NCBI GenBank assembly: GCA_036489395.1
Contig: DASXFW010000404.1
Span: 1 to 64,000, forward strand
Direction: 5' to 3'
DNA length: 64,000 nt
Source: JASHVB01 sp036489395
GTDB taxonomy: Bacteria > Pseudomonadota > Alphaproteobacteria > Acetobacterales > Acetobacteraceae
The notes under the pieces are model-generated. The model saw nothing but the letters and a program-made list of their open reading frames with translations. It searched no databases and was not told where the DNA came from. The translations under genes were made by a program, and so were the position numbers. Positions 7,047-20,800 of this stretch are shown here, piece after piece (position 1 is the first letter of the stretch; every line of letters begins with the position of its first letter).

Positions 7047-8855
7047 GTGACGTCAGAAGCTACCGACCGACAGCCTGCTCGGCTGCGGCGCCTGACCCCT
7101 GCGCTGGCTGCGGGCGCGCTGGCTATTGGCGCGTTTGCGCCGATGTCGCCCGTTTTGGCGCAGACGGCACAGCCGCCGCAGATCCAGCGCAATCCGCTCC
7201 CGCAAGGCGCGCCCGGCCCGCGCGTGCTGCCTCCCGCGCCGCCGGCGACCTCGCCCACGCCCGGCCTGCCGGCGCTGCCGCCGCCCGGCGCTGAAGTGCC
7301 GAACCGCAACGTCACCATCACCGGCGTCTCGGTCGAGGGGGTCAGCGCGTTCCCGGTGGCGGAGATCCAGCGCTATGCCCAGGGCCTGACCGGTACCGTG
7401 CCGCTGCCGAAGATCGACGAGGCGCGCGAGGCGATCCTGCAGCGCTACCGCTCCGCCGGGTATGTGCTTACCACGGTGTCCGCCAGCCTCGACCAGGCCG
7501 GCAAGCTGCGCTTCATCGTCACCGAAGGCCGCATCGCCAGCGTCAAGCTGGACGGCAACATCGGGCCGGCCGGTACCCAGGTGCTGCGCTTCCTGAACCA
7601 GCTCACCAAGATCCGTCCGATCGACGCCGCGACGCTGGAACGCTATCTGCTGCTGGCGCAGGACGTGCCGGGCGTTTCGCTGCGCGCGGTGCTGGAACCT
7701 TCCACCGACGAACCCGGCGCGCTCAACCTGATCGCGCAGGTCAGCCGCAAGGCAATGGGCGGCGTGCTGAGCTTCGACAACCGCGCATTCGACCAGACCG
7801 GTCCGATCGAGGGGCTGGCGGTGCTGGACGCGAACAGCTTTACGTCGCTGGGCGAGAAGACTGAGTTCTCGTACTACCACACCTTCCCGAACAGTCAGAA
7901 CTTCTACCAGTTGAGCGAGGAGTTCTTCATTGGCGCCTCTGGCCTGAAGCTGCGGCTCTATGCCGGCGAGGGACAGGCGATCCCGATCGGCGGTGGCCCG
8001 GGCGGCCTGGCGGTGCTGGCCTACCAGGGCCAGACGCGGGTGCTGGGCAGCACGCTGAGCTACCCGGTGATCCGCGCCCGGCAGCAGACGCTGAACGTGT
8101 CGCTGACGTTCGACGCGCTCGAGTCGGAGGTGGATGACAACTCCAGCTCCAGCGGCGGCTACGGCCGGGCCAGCTTCGATTCGTTGCGCGTGCTGCGAGC
8201 GGGAGCGGACTATGCGCTGTCCGATCTGTGGGCGGGTCCGCCGCGTCCGGCGGTCAACGCGGTGTCGTTCCGGGTGTCGCACGGGCTGCACCTGCTGGGC
8301 GCCGAAGACAACGACGAGACAGGCGCGCCACGGCAGAACGAGGTGACGGATTTCACCAAGGTCGATTTCAACATGAGCCGGACCCAGACCCTGTTCCAAC
8401 CCTGGTCCGGTGCGAGTGTGGCGCTGATGGGCCTGCTGACCGGGCAGTGGTCGGACCAGATATTGCCGCCGGCGGAACAATTCTATCTCGGCGGTTCGCA
8501 ATTCACCCGCGGCTATTATTCGGGCCAGGTGCCCGGCGATAAGGCGGTGGCGGCAACCGCCGAGCTGCAACTGAACACCGGCACCGACATGCGGATGTGG
8601 GGCCTGTCCGCGAACGTTTCGACGCAGTTTTATATTTTCTACGACTGGGGCGAGACGTGGCAGAACCAGTCCACGGATTTCGCGACGAAGGTGGCGTCGG
8701 CCGGCGGCGGAGTGCGCGCACAGGTGACGCGCTACACCGAAGTCGATTTGGAGGCGCTGGCGCGATTCAACCGCTACCCCACCGGTACGTCCGGCACCAG
8801 CGTGTCGGCACTCAACGGCATCGGCCTGTACTGGCGATTGCTCGGGCGATTCTGA
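7047..8855 (+). CDS. TpsB outer-membrane transporter (ShlB/FhaC/HecB family)
   Basis: A 602-residue two-partner-secretion pore. In order: signal peptide (residues about 10-40, ending PVLAQ), a Pro-rich linker, POTRA domains from about 80 to 235 (starting NVTITGVSVEGVSAF), then a 16-strand barrel domain with the diagnostic loop motif GGSQFTRGYYSG near residue 486 (the RGY signature of Omp85/TpsB proteins). It ends in a typical outer-membrane terminal strand, LYWRLLGRF. The GTG at 7047 is preferred because GGAGG precedes it by 6 bases. An in-frame ATG at 7005 lacks a ribosome site. The stop is followed 3 bases later by the tpsA start, so the pair is coupled. It should export the giant TpsA across the outer membrane. 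Confidence 0.93.
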   Translation: MTSEATDRQPARLRRLTPALAAGALAIGAFAPMSPVLAQTAQPPQIQRNPLPQGAPGPRVLPPAPPATSPTPGLPALPPPGAEVPNRNVTITGVSVEGVSAFPVAEIQRYAQGLTGTVPLPKIDEAREAILQRYRSAGYVLTTVSASLDQAGKLRFIVTEGRIASVKLDGNIGPAGTQVLRFLNQLTKIRPIDAATLERYLLLAQDVPGVSLRAVLEPSTDEPGALNLIAQVSRKAMGGVLSFDNRAFDQTGPIEGLAVLDANSFTSLGEKTEFSYYHTFPNSQNFYQLSEEFFIGASGLKLRLYAGEGQAIPIGGGPGGLAVLAYQGQTRVLGSTLSYPVIRARQQTLNVSLTFDALESEVDDNSSSSGGYGRASFDSLRVLRAGADYALSDLWAGPPRPAVNAVSFRVSHGLHLLGAEDNDETGAPRQNEVTDFTKVDFNMSRTQTLFQPWSGASVALMGLLTGQWSDQILPPAEQFYLGGSQFTRGYYSGQVPGDKAVAATAELQLNTGTDMRMWGLSANVSTQFYIFYDWGETWQNQSTDFATKVASAGGGVRAQVTRYTEVDLEALARFNRYPTGTSGTSVSALNGIGLYWRLLGRF

Positions 8856-8858
8856 TAG

Positions 8859-11800
8859 ATGCCGCAGGATAATGAACTGACGGCCGCTCCGGCGGCAGGG
8901 AAACGTGGTATGGCCAAGGCGCAACGCAAACACGACGTGAAGCTGCTCGGCGTCGTGAGACGCAAGCGCGCTGCCCTGCTGGTCAGCACAGCGCTGTGCG
9001 TCACGTTCGTCATGGTCGTTTCGATGCCGGGGCAGGCGCAGGCGCAGCCCGCGCCAAATGCGCGGCCGACAGGCGGCGTGGTGACCGCGGGTTCGGCGGC
9101 GATCAGCCAGTCCACCAACGAAACGACGATCAACCAGTCCACCAACCGCGCCGCGGTCAACTGGCAAAGCTTCGACGTCGGCAGCCAGCAGGAAGTGCAG
9201 TTCAACCAGCCATCGACGAGTTCGGTCACGCTGAACCGCGTCGTCGGGCCGAACCCGTCGCAGATCGCCGGCCAGATCAATGCGAATGGCCAGGTGGTGC
9301 TGGTCAACCAATCCGGCGTGGTCTTCTACAAGGGTTCGCAGGTCAATACCGCGGGCCTGATGGTGTCAGCCGCCGGCATCAGCAATCAGAACTTCATGGC
9401 CGGCAAGATGGTCTTCGACCAGGCGGCCGCGCCGAACGCAGAGATCGTCAACCAGGGGAACATCACCATCAAGCAGGCCGGCCTCGCCGCGCTGGTGGCG
9501 CCGCAGGTGGTCAATTCCGGCGTCATCGACGCCAGGCTCGGCCACGTGGTGCTGGCGGGCGCGAGCAAGGCGACGCTGGATCTCTACGGCGACGGGATGC
9601 TGTCGGTCGATGTCACCGGCTCGGTGACGCAGGCACCGAACGGCGCGACGGCCCTGGTGACCAATACCGGAGTGATCCGCGCCAGCGGCGGCACGGTGCA
9701 ACTCACCGCGCGCGCGGTGGACGGCATCGTTACGAACCTGGTGGACGCCGGCGGCACGATCAGCGCGGCCAGCGTCGGCGGCAAGACCGGCAGCATCGCG
9801 CTGAACGGCATTGGCGGGTCGATCATCGTCGATGGGCAGCTCTCGGCGACGGGCAACAAGCCCGGCACCACCGGCGGCGACATCGTTGCCAACGCAACCG
9901 GTAACGTCGTGGTCACGTCGAAGGCGCGCGTCGATGCGTCCGGCCAGGCCGGCGGCGGCACGGTTGCCATCGGCACCACGCTGGCGCGCGCCAAGGGCAG
10001 CCCGAGCGTCACGGCGAAGCACACCGCGGCCAATGTCCTGGTGCAGCAGGGCGCGACGATCGCCGCCAACGCCACCGCGAGCGGCAACGGCGGCCGCGTC
10101 ACCATCCTGTCCACCAACAACACGATCATGGACGGCGCGATTGCCGCGACCGGCGGTCCGTTGGGCGGGGATGGCGGCTTCGCCGAAGTATCCGGTGGCA
10201 ACCTGGCGTTGAACGGAGCGGTCGATCTGACCGCGCCGAACGGTGCGACCGGCACGCTGCTGCTCGACCCCGACAACCTGACGATCGTCCACAGCAACTC
10301 CAAGGACGGCAGTCTGGACGCCACGCTCGATAACAACGACCAGATCGTTTACAGTGACGATTCCGGCGGGACCGACACGGTCACCGACAAGGAAATCAAT
10401 TCGCTCAACGCCAACATCCTGCTGCAGGCCGTCGATACGCTGACGCTGAACGCCGGCGCGCCGCTGACGCTCGGCAACAACAAAAGCCTGACGCTGGAGA
10501 CGAAGACCGGCGACATCACCATTGGTTCGTCGATCACCGCGTCGGGCACCGGCAACATCATCATCCTCGCCGGCACCAATGCCGCGTCCGGCGGAACGCT
10601 GACGCTGAATGCCGACCTGATCACTGACAACAAGGGCGGTGTCACGCTGCAGGCCGATGGCGGCATCAGCCTGAACGCCAACATAACCACCAACGTGTTG
10701 GACGTGAGCAACATCACGTCGGGCGGCGTCACCCAGGCGAGCGGCGAGACGATCACGGCGGCGACGCTGCAGAGCGCCAATGGCGTGGCCGGCACCGCGG
10801 ACTTCGCAGGCACCGCCAACGCCATCGCGTCTGTTGGATCCATTGCCGTCAGCGGCGGCGATTTCACGCTGGTCAACACCGGCAGCCTCGACCTCGCCGG
10901 CAAGCTGACCGCGACCAATATCTCGGTCGGCAGCGACACGATCAGCGCATCGGGCAGCGTTGGTGCGACGACCGACCTGGCCCTGGCGGCGGGCGCCGGC
11001 GGCATCTCGCTGAACACCGGTCATATCCTGTCCGGCGCGACGGTTGATCTGTCGGCGACGAACGGTGGCGTGGCACAGGTAGCGACCGGCACGATCAGCG
11101 CGACGACGTCGTTGCAGAGCGGTTCGGGTGTAAAGGGCGCGGTCGATCTGGCCGGCACCAGCAATGCGATTTCGGCCATCGGATCGTTTGCCGTCAGCAG
11201 CGGCGATTTCACGCTGGCCGATACTGGCAACCTGACGGCGGCAGGCAAGCTAACGGCGGCGAACATCACGCTGAACAGCCCGACGATAACCGCAACCGGC
11301 AGCGTTGGCGCCACCACCACGCTCGCGCTGGTCGCCGGCAGCGGCGGTATTGCACTGAACACCGGCCATATCCTGTCCGCTGCGACCGTCGATCTTTCCG
11401 CAACAGGCGGTGGCGTGACGCAGGTCGCCGGCGGCACGATTACGGCGACGACCGTGCTGCAAAGCACGTCCAACATTGCTGGCGGCCTGACCCTGGTCTC
11501 CACCGTCAACCAGATCGCCAAGCTCGGCGCGATCAAGGTCACCAGCGGCAACATCGCAATCGTGGACGCGGCGGCGCTGACCATCGGCGGCCTGGTGAAT
11601 GCCGCCGCCGGCAATGTCTATCTTGAGTCGTCCAACGCCACCGGCATCACCTTCGGCGCGAGTCAGACGGTGGAGGCCGTATCGGGCGACACGATCGGCC
11701 TGCAGACGAATGCCCTGGTCAATATCGGCACCGCCGGCGCGACCGGCGTGATCAACGCCGGTGCCGGCGGCACGTTCGAGCTGTCGCCGGATACCGCCAA

Positions 11801-14800
11801 CGCAGTGACGCTCGGCAGCCATTCGGGGCTGTCGCTGACCAACCTGACCGGCATCACCGCAGGCCTGGTGCGGATCGGCGCGGTGACGCAGCCGAGCGGT
11901 TTGTCGCCGACAATCATCGCCAACGCGATCAGCATCGACGGTGCATTCGGCAGCAGCAGTACCAATCTTGAACTCGACACGACCGGCACGGTGAAGCAGA
12001 CCGCGGCGCTGACCGCCAGCACGCTGACCGGCAACGTCAACAGCGGCACGCTGACCACCGCCGGGAACGCGATTGCCACGCTCGGCAACTTTGCCGTCGC
12101 CAACGACTTCTCGCTGACCGACACGGGCAGTCTGGCAGTCGCCGGGACCGTAACGACGGCAAACATCGTCCTGAATGCCCCGACGATCGGCGTCAGCGGC
12201 AGCATCGGCGCGACGACGTCGCTGACGGTGACGACGACGACCGGCGCACTGGCGCTGACGGGCAGCGCGCTGCTCAACGGCGGCACCGTGGACCTGGCGT
12301 CCAACACGAATATCGCCGAGCCGAGCACCGCCACGATCAGCGCCACCAGCTTCACGGCTTCGGCCGGCTCCGGTTCCATCGTGTTGAACGGCACGTCCAA
12401 CGCCATCGGCACGGTCACCGGCCTCAGCGCGACCGTTGGCGGCGTTACGCTGATCGTCGATCCGACGACGGTGCTGACCGGCCCGATCACCGGCGAAAAC
12501 CTGTTCTTTGAGGTCGCGCACGCGGGCGACACGCTGCAGGTCGGCAACGCCACGACCGGCGCGACGCTGACCGCGACGGCCGCTGCCAATCCGACCATCT
12601 CCTTCGTTGCGGACAACGTCACCGAGGGCACCGCGGCCAGCACGATCGCCGCCACCGACGGCGCAAACCTCGGCACGGTGGAAATCGCACCGTTCACCAG
12701 CGCCAGGCCGATCAGCTTCGGCGGCGCGTCCGCACCCAGCGGCACGCTGCTGGTGGACACCACCTTGCTGGGCGACATCAGCACCGGCACGGGCGGCGGC
12801 CTGCTGCGCATTGGCAACTTCACTGGCGGCAGCATCACCGCCGGCAATATCTCGTTCGACGGGGCGGTGAACCTCGGCGCCGCCGTGGCATCGACGCTGG
12901 AGGTCGATAGCGCCGGCTCGATCAGCGAAATCGCATCGATCGCGTTGACGGTCGGGACGCTCACCGGGACCGCCTCGAGCAGCGTTGCATTGCTCGGCAC
13001 CAGTGATTCGATCGGAACCCTGGGCAGCTTCGCTGCCGGCACGGGCGCCTTCACGCTGGTCGATAACGGCAACACCGGCAATCTCTCGGTCACCGGCCCG
13101 GTGACCGGCAGCAACGTGACGATCAGCGACGCCAACACCGGCACGATCAGCGTAAGCGGCAGCATTGGCGCGACCACGTCATTGGTGCTGGCGGCGGGCA
13201 AGGGCGGCATCGCGCTGAGCGCCAGTGAGATCCTGTCCGGCGCAACGGTCGATCTGTCCGCGGCGAACGGCGGCGTGACGCAGGCTGCCGGCGGAACGAT
13301 CAGCGCCACGACGATCCTGCAAAGCACGTCCGGCGTCACGGGCACGGTCGATCTGATCGGCACCGCCAACACCATTGCCTCGGTCGGCGCGTTCGCCGTC
13401 ACCAGCGGCGACTTTACGCTGGTCGGCACGGGCAGCGTGGGCCTGGCCGGCCTGCTGACCGCGACGAACATTTCGGTGAGCGTGCCAACCATTACCGCGA
13501 CCGGCAGCATCGGCGCGACGACCGACCTTGTGTTGTCGGCGGGCGGCGGCGGCATCGCGCTGAACAGCGGGCACATCCTGACCGGCGCCACGGTGGATCT
13601 TTCGGCCAGCGGCGGCGGGGTGACGCAGACCGCCGCGGGCACGATCTCGGCCACGGTGTTGCAGAGCACGTCGAAGGTGGCCGGCGGCGTGGCGCTGCTT
13701 AACAACACGAACACGATCACCGACCTTGGACCGTTGAAGGCCACCAGCGGCAACATCTCCATCGCGGACACCCACGCGCTGACCATCGCCGGCGGGGTGA
13801 CGGCGAGCGCCGGCAATATCTATCTGCGGGATTCCGCTGCCGGCGGCATCATCTTCGACGCGTTCACCGTGGCCTCGCAGTCCGGCGGCACCGTTGGATT
13901 GCAGACCGACGCACTGACCAATCTGGGCACCACCACCTCGACCGGCGCGATCGACGCCGGCAGCAGCGGCGTGTTCGAGCTGGCGCCGAACACGCAAGGC
14001 AATGCCGAGACGCTGGGTTCCGCGTCCGGGCTGTCGCTAACCAATCTCACCGGTATCACCGCCGGGACGCTGCGTGTCGGCGCCGTAACGGTTCCCGGCA
14101 GCGGCCTGACCACCATGGCCGGCAGCATCGCGGTGACCGGCGCGGCGTTCGACGGCACCGGACTGACGAAACTGGAACTCGACGCCACGACATCCGGCGG
14201 CGGCACCGGCGATGTCGGCCAAAGCACCGCCCTGCTCAATATCGCGACGCTGACCGGCACCGCTGCCAGCTACACGCTGACCGACACGTCCAACACCATC
14301 GGCGCCGTCGGGCCGCTTTCGGCCACCAGCGGCAACATCGCGATCAGCGACGCCACGGCGATGACCATCGCCGGATCGGTCGCGGCGACCGCCGGCAACG
14401 TGTACCTGGAAGACTCTGCGGCCGGCGGCATCACGTTCGGCGCATTCGCCGTGTCGTCGCAGGCTGGCAGGTCGATCGGGCTGCAGACGAACGCGCTGGT
14501 CAATCTCGGCACCACCGCCGCGACCGGTGTGGTGAACGCCGGCTCCGCCGGCACCTTCGAATTGTCGCCGGACACCGCCAATGCGATGACGCTCGGCGCC
14601 TCGTCCGGGCTGTCGCTGAGCAACCTGACGAACATCACGGCCGGCCTGGTGCGCGTCGGCGCGGTGACCCAGCCGGGCAATGGCTCGCCGACGACCATCG
14701 CGAATGCGATCAGCATTGCCGGTACGTTTGGTTCCAGCAGCACCAGTCTGGAACTCGACGCCACCGGTGCGGTCGCCCAATCGGCGGCACTGACGGCGGC

Positions 14801-17800
14801 GACGCTCAGCGGCACGGCCACCAGCTACACGCTGACCACCGCATCGAACGCGATCGGTACGCTCGGGCCGTTGACCGCGAGCGGCACGATCGCGATCGAC
14901 GATGCCACGGCGCTGCACGTCGGCGGCGCGGTGCAGTCCACCGGCGGCAACGTGTATCTCGAGGATTCCGCAGGCGGCGGCATTACTTTTGGCGGGTTCA
15001 CCATAACGTCGCAGACCGGCGGCGTGATCGGCTTGCAGACGAATGCGCTGGTCAACCTCGGCACCACGTCCGCCACCGGCGCGGTGGATGCGGGTGCCGC
15101 GGGAATCTTCGAACTTGCACCTGATACCGCTCACGCCGTGACGCTTGGCGCCTCGTCCGGGCTGTCGCTCGCCAACCTGACCGGCATCACGGCCGGCGCG
15201 CTGCGCATCGGTGCGGTGAGGCAGCCGGGCAATGCGTCGCCCACGACGATCGCCAATGCGGTCAGCATCGCCGGTGCATTCGGTTCCGGCACGGTCAATC
15301 TGGAGCTCGACGCGACCGGCGCGGTCACCCAGTCGGCGGCGCTAACGGCGGCGGTGCTGACCGGCTCGGCCACCGGCTACACGCTGACCACGGCGGCGAA
15401 CGCGATCGGCACGCTGGGACCGCTGACCGCGACCCCCGGCAACATCGAGATCAAGGACACGTCGGCGCTGACCATCGGCGGCCTGGTCAAGGCGACGGCG
15501 GGCAACGTGTATGTCGAATCCGCCGGCGGCATCACCTTCGGTGCAAGCCAGTCCATCGTGGCACAGAATGCCGGCACGATCGGGTTGCAGACGAGCACGC
15601 TGACCAACCTGGGTACCACCCTCGCGACCGGCGTGGTCGCCGGCAACGGCGGACCCCTCGCGATCTTCGAACTTTCGCCGGATACCGCGAACGTCGTCAC
15701 GCTGGGCTCGACGCCGGCCGGCGGACTGTCGCTGGCCAACCTGACCGGCATTACGACGGCCGCGCTGCGAGTCGGCGCGGTGACGCAGCCGGGCAACATG
15801 TCGCCGACGATCATCGCCAATGCGGTGAGTATCACTGGCGCGTTCGGCAGCGGCACCATCAATCTCGAGCTCGACACGACGGCGGCGGGCGCCATCACCC
15901 AGACGGCGGTGCTGACGGCTCAGACCCTGACCGGCACCGCTGGCAGCGGCACGCTGACGCTCAGCAACGTCATCGCCACACTCGGCGGTTTCAGCACCAC
16001 CAACAATTTCTCGCTGACCGACGCCGGCAGCCTTGCGGTCGCCGGGACGGTGACGGCGGCCAACGTCGTGCTGAATGCGGCAACCATCGGGGTCGGCAGC
16101 AGTATCGGCGCCACCACGTCGCTGGCGCTGGTCGCTGGCGCGGGCGGCATCGCGCTGAACAGCGGCGAGATCCTGTCGGGCGCGACGGTCGATTTCTCGG
16201 CGACGGGCGGCGGCGTGACGCAGGTCGCCGGCGGCACGATCGCCGCGACGACGGTGCTGCAAAGCACATCAGGCGTGACTGGCACGGTCGATCTGATCGG
16301 CACGGCGAACACCGTCGCGTCGGTCGGCTCGTTCACCGTCAACAGCGGCGACTTCACGCTGGTGGACACCGGCGACCTGACCGCCGCGGGCAAGCTGACC
16401 GCGACGAACATCTCGCTCAGCAGCCCGACGATCACCGCGACGGGCAGTGTCGGCGCGACGAGCCTGTTGACCCTGGTCGGCGGCGCCGGCGGCATCGCGC
16501 TGAACACCGGTGAGGTCATCACCGGCACGACGGTCGATCTGTCCGCCACCGGCGCCGTTTCGCAGGTCGCGACAGGCAGCATCGGCGCTACGGTGCTGCA
16601 AAGCACAGGCGGCGTCGCGAACGGCATGACGCTGGCCGGCACGAACAACACCATCGGCACGCTGGCGGCGATCACCGCATCCACCGGCAATATCGACGTG
16701 GTCGATGCCGCGCCCGGCAGCCTCGTGGTCAACGGCTCGCTGACGGCGACGAGCGGCAGCATCTACCTGAACGAGACGCAGTCCGGCACGATCGACTTCA
16801 CCGCGACCGGCAGTGCCATCGCGGCGTCCGGCATCGTCGGCGTGCAGGCGGATGCGTTCAGCTTCACCACCGGGTTCTCCATCGCCGCCACGACGTTCGA
16901 GCTGGCGCCGAACTCCAACATGGCGGTCACTCTTGGCGGCGGCACAGGGCTGAGCGGGCTCGGCGGCATCATGGCGGGGACGGTGCGGATCGGCGCGATC
17001 ACGCCGATCACGGGCGGCGCTCCGACGACCACCGCAACGTCGATCGCGATCGACGGGGCGTTCGATCTGAACAACTCCAATCTCGATCTGCGCGCCAGCG
17101 GCGCCGTGACCCAAACGGCCGCGCTGACCAATGTCGGCACCTTGTTCGGCAGCGCCGGCAGCGTCACGCTGACCACGATCGGCAACACTATCACCAACCT
17201 CGGCACCTTCGCCGCGACCACCAGCTTCGCGCTGACCGACACCGGCAACCTGACGGTATCCGGGCCGGTGACTGGTGCCGACATTGCACTGAGCAGCGCG
17301 ACGATCACCTCCACCGGCAGCATTGGCGCCACGACGACGGCGCTGCTGGATGCCACCGGCGGCTCGATCGTGCTGAACTCGGGGGCGATCCTGTCCGCCG
17401 CGACAGTCGATCTGTCGGCCACGGGCAACGTGACGCACGCGGCGGTACCCGGCGGGATCACCGCGACGGCGGTGCTGCAAAGCACGTCGGGCGTCGCCGG
17501 CACGGTCGATATTCTCGGCACGTCGAATACGATCGCATCGATCGGTTCCTTCGCCGCCGGCGGCGATTTCGATCTGAACGACGCCACCAGCCTGGTGGCC
17601 GCCGGCAAGCTGACCGCGCAGAACATCGCGCTGACCAGTCCAACGATCACCGCGACCGGCAGCGTCGGCGCAACGACCACGGCGTCGCTGGATGCCACGA
17701 GCGGGCCGATCCTGCTCAATGCCGGCGAGATCCTGTCCGGGACGACGGTCGATCTGGCGGCCACCGGTGGCGTGACGCAGGTCGCCGGCGGCGTGATCTC

Positions 17801-20800
17801 CGCGGGGACCCTGATTGGCCTGGGCGTCACCGGCACGGTCGATCTGGCCGGCACGGCGAACGCCATCGTCTCGGTGGGTTCGTTTGCGGTCACCGGCGGC
17901 GACTTCACGCTGCTGGACACGGGCAACCTGACCGCGGCGGGGACGCTGACGGCAAACAACGTCTCGCTGACCAGTGCGACGATCACGGCGACGGGCAGCA
18001 TCGGCGCGACGGCGGCTGGCGGCGAGGCCCTGTTGGACGCCACCGGCGGCGCGATCGCGCTGAACAGCGGCGTGCTGTCAGGTGCGACGGTCGATCTGTC
18101 GGCGACGAGCGGCGTGACGCAGGTCGCGAGCGACATCGTCAACGCCTCGACGGTGTTGCAGAGCACGTCCGGCGTGACCGGTACAGTCGATCTGATCAGC
18201 GCGGTGAACACGATCCTGTCGGTTGGATCGTTCGCGGTGACCAGCGGCGACTTCACGCTGATGGACACCGGCAACCTGACCGCGGCGGGGAAGCTGACGG
18301 CGAACAATATCTCGCTGACCAGTCCGACGATCACGGCGACGGGCAGCGTCGGCGCGACGGCCGTTGGCGGGGTCGCTCTGCTGCACGCGACCGGCGGCGC
18401 GATCACGCTGAACAGCGGCATGCTGTCGGGTCCGACGGTCGATCTGTCGGCGACGGGTGGAGTGACGCAGCTCGCAGGCGACATCATCAATGCCACGACG
18501 GTTCTGCAAAGCACGTCCGGCGTCACCGGCACGGTCGATCTGGCCGGCACCGCGAACGCCATCGTCTCGGTCGGTTCATTCGCCGTCACCGGCGGCGACT
18601 TCACGTTGCTGGACACCGGCAACCTGACCGCGGCGGGGACGCTGACGGCGAACAACATTTCGCTGACCAGTGCGACGATCACGGCGACGGGCAGCGTCGG
18701 CGCGACGGCCGTTGGCGGCGTCGCTCTGCTGCACGCGACCGGCGGCGCGATCGCGCTGAACAGCGGCATGCTGTCGGGTGCGACGGTCGATTTGTCGGCG
18801 ACGAGCGGCGTGACGCAGATCGCGGGCGATATCATCAACGCCTCGACGGTGCTGCAGAGCACGTCCGGCGTGACCGGTACCGTCGATCTGATCAGCACGG
18901 TGAACACGATCCTGTCGGTCGGCTCGTTCGCGGTGACCGGCGGCGACTTCACGCTGATGGATACCGGCAACCTGACCGCGGCGGGGAGGCTGACGGCGAA
19001 CAACATCTCGCTGACCAGTCCGACGATCACGGCGACAGGCAGTGTCGGCGCGACGGGTGTTGGCGGCGTGGCACTGCTGGACGCCACGGGTGGCTCGATC
19101 GCGCTGAACAGTGGCGTGCTGTCGGGTGCGACAGTCGATCTGTCGGCGACGACCGGCGTGACCCAGGTCGCGGGCGACATCATCAATGCCACGACGGTGC
19201 TGCAAAGCACGTCCGGCGTGACCGGCACGGTCGATTTGGTGGGCACGGCGAACACGATCGTGTCGGTCGGTTCGTTCGCTGTCACCAGCGGCGATTTCAC
19301 GCTGATGGATACCGGCGACCTGACCACGACCGGCAAGCTGACTGCGACGAACATCTCGCTGACCAGCCCGACGATCGCGGCGACCGGCAGCGTCGGGGCG
19401 TCGGGCGTGCTGACGGTCGCGTCGGGTGCCGGCGGTATCGGGTTGAACACGGGCGCGGTGCTGACGGGTCCGACGATCGACCTGAACGGCAGCAGCGGCG
19501 GCATCGCGCTCACCGGCAATGCGTCGCTGGGCAGCTCGGGCGCGCTGGTCGATGTGACCACGACGGGCGGCATGACCGAGGCCGCCACCAGTACCGTTAC
19601 CGCCGCCACGCTGCGCAGCACGTCGGGGGTGACCGGCACGGTCGCTCTGGCGGGCACCGCCAACGCGGTGGCGAACCTGGGCAATTTCCCGGTCACCGGC
19701 GGCGACTTCACGCTGGTGGATACCGGGTCGCTGGCGGTGCCGGGTACCGTGACGGCGAACAACATCACGCTGTCCACCAACAGCACGAACCAGATCAGCG
19801 CGACCGGCAGCCTGGGTGCCGCAACGCTGGTGGCGGTGACCTCGGGCAGCGGCGGCATCGGGTTGAACACGGGGGCGGTGCTGACGGGTCCGACGATCGA
19901 CCTGAACGGCAATGGCGGGCCGGTGACGCTGGCGGCGGGTTCGCAGCTTGGGCAGACCGGGGACATCGTCGATGTGTCCACGTCGGGTGGCGGCGTGAAC
20001 GAGAACGCCGCGGCGACTATCATCGCCGCCACGCTGCGCAGCGCGCTGGGAGTGACCGGCACGGTCGATCTGGTCGGGACGGCGAACACGATCGTGTCGG
20101 TCGGTTCGTTCGCTGTCATCGGCGGCGATTTCACGCTGATGGATAGCGGCGACCTGACCGCGGCCGGCAAGCTGACTGCGACGAACATCTCGCTGACCAG
20201 CCCGACGATCGCGGCGACCGGCAGCGTCGGGGCGTCGGGCGTGCTGACGGTCGCGTCGGGTGCCGGCGGTATCGGGTTGAACACCGGCGCGGTGCTGACG
20301 GGTCCGACGATCGACCTGAACGGCGGCAGCGGCGGCATCGCGCTCACCGGCGACGCGTCGCTCGGCAATTCGGGCGCGCTGGTCGATGTGACCACGACGG
20401 GCGGCATCACCGAGGCAATCACCGGCACCGTCACTGCGGGCACGTTGCAAAGCACGTCCGGGGTGACCGGCACGGTCGATCTGGCGGGCGTCGCCAATGC
20501 GGTGGCGAGCCTGGGGAATTTCCCGGTCGCCAGCGGCAACTTCACGCTGGTGGATACCGGATCGCTGGCGGTGCCGGGCACCGTGACGGCAACCAACATC
20601 ACGCTGTCCACCAACACCACGAACCAGATCAGCGCAACCGGCAGCCTCGGGGCTGGGACGCTGGTGGCGGTGACGTCGGGCAGTGGCGGCATTGCGTTGA
20701 ACACCGGCGCGGTGCTGACGGGTCCGACGATCGACCTGAACGGCAATGGCGGGCCGGTGACGCTGTCGGCAGGGTCGCAGCTTGGCCAGACCGGCGACAT

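Noticed and set aside
7053..9311. A 752-codon minus-strand frame opposite tpsB and the tpsA start
   Set aside because: The plus strand has recognisable POTRA, barrel and TPS domains. The minus frame has no recognisable domain.
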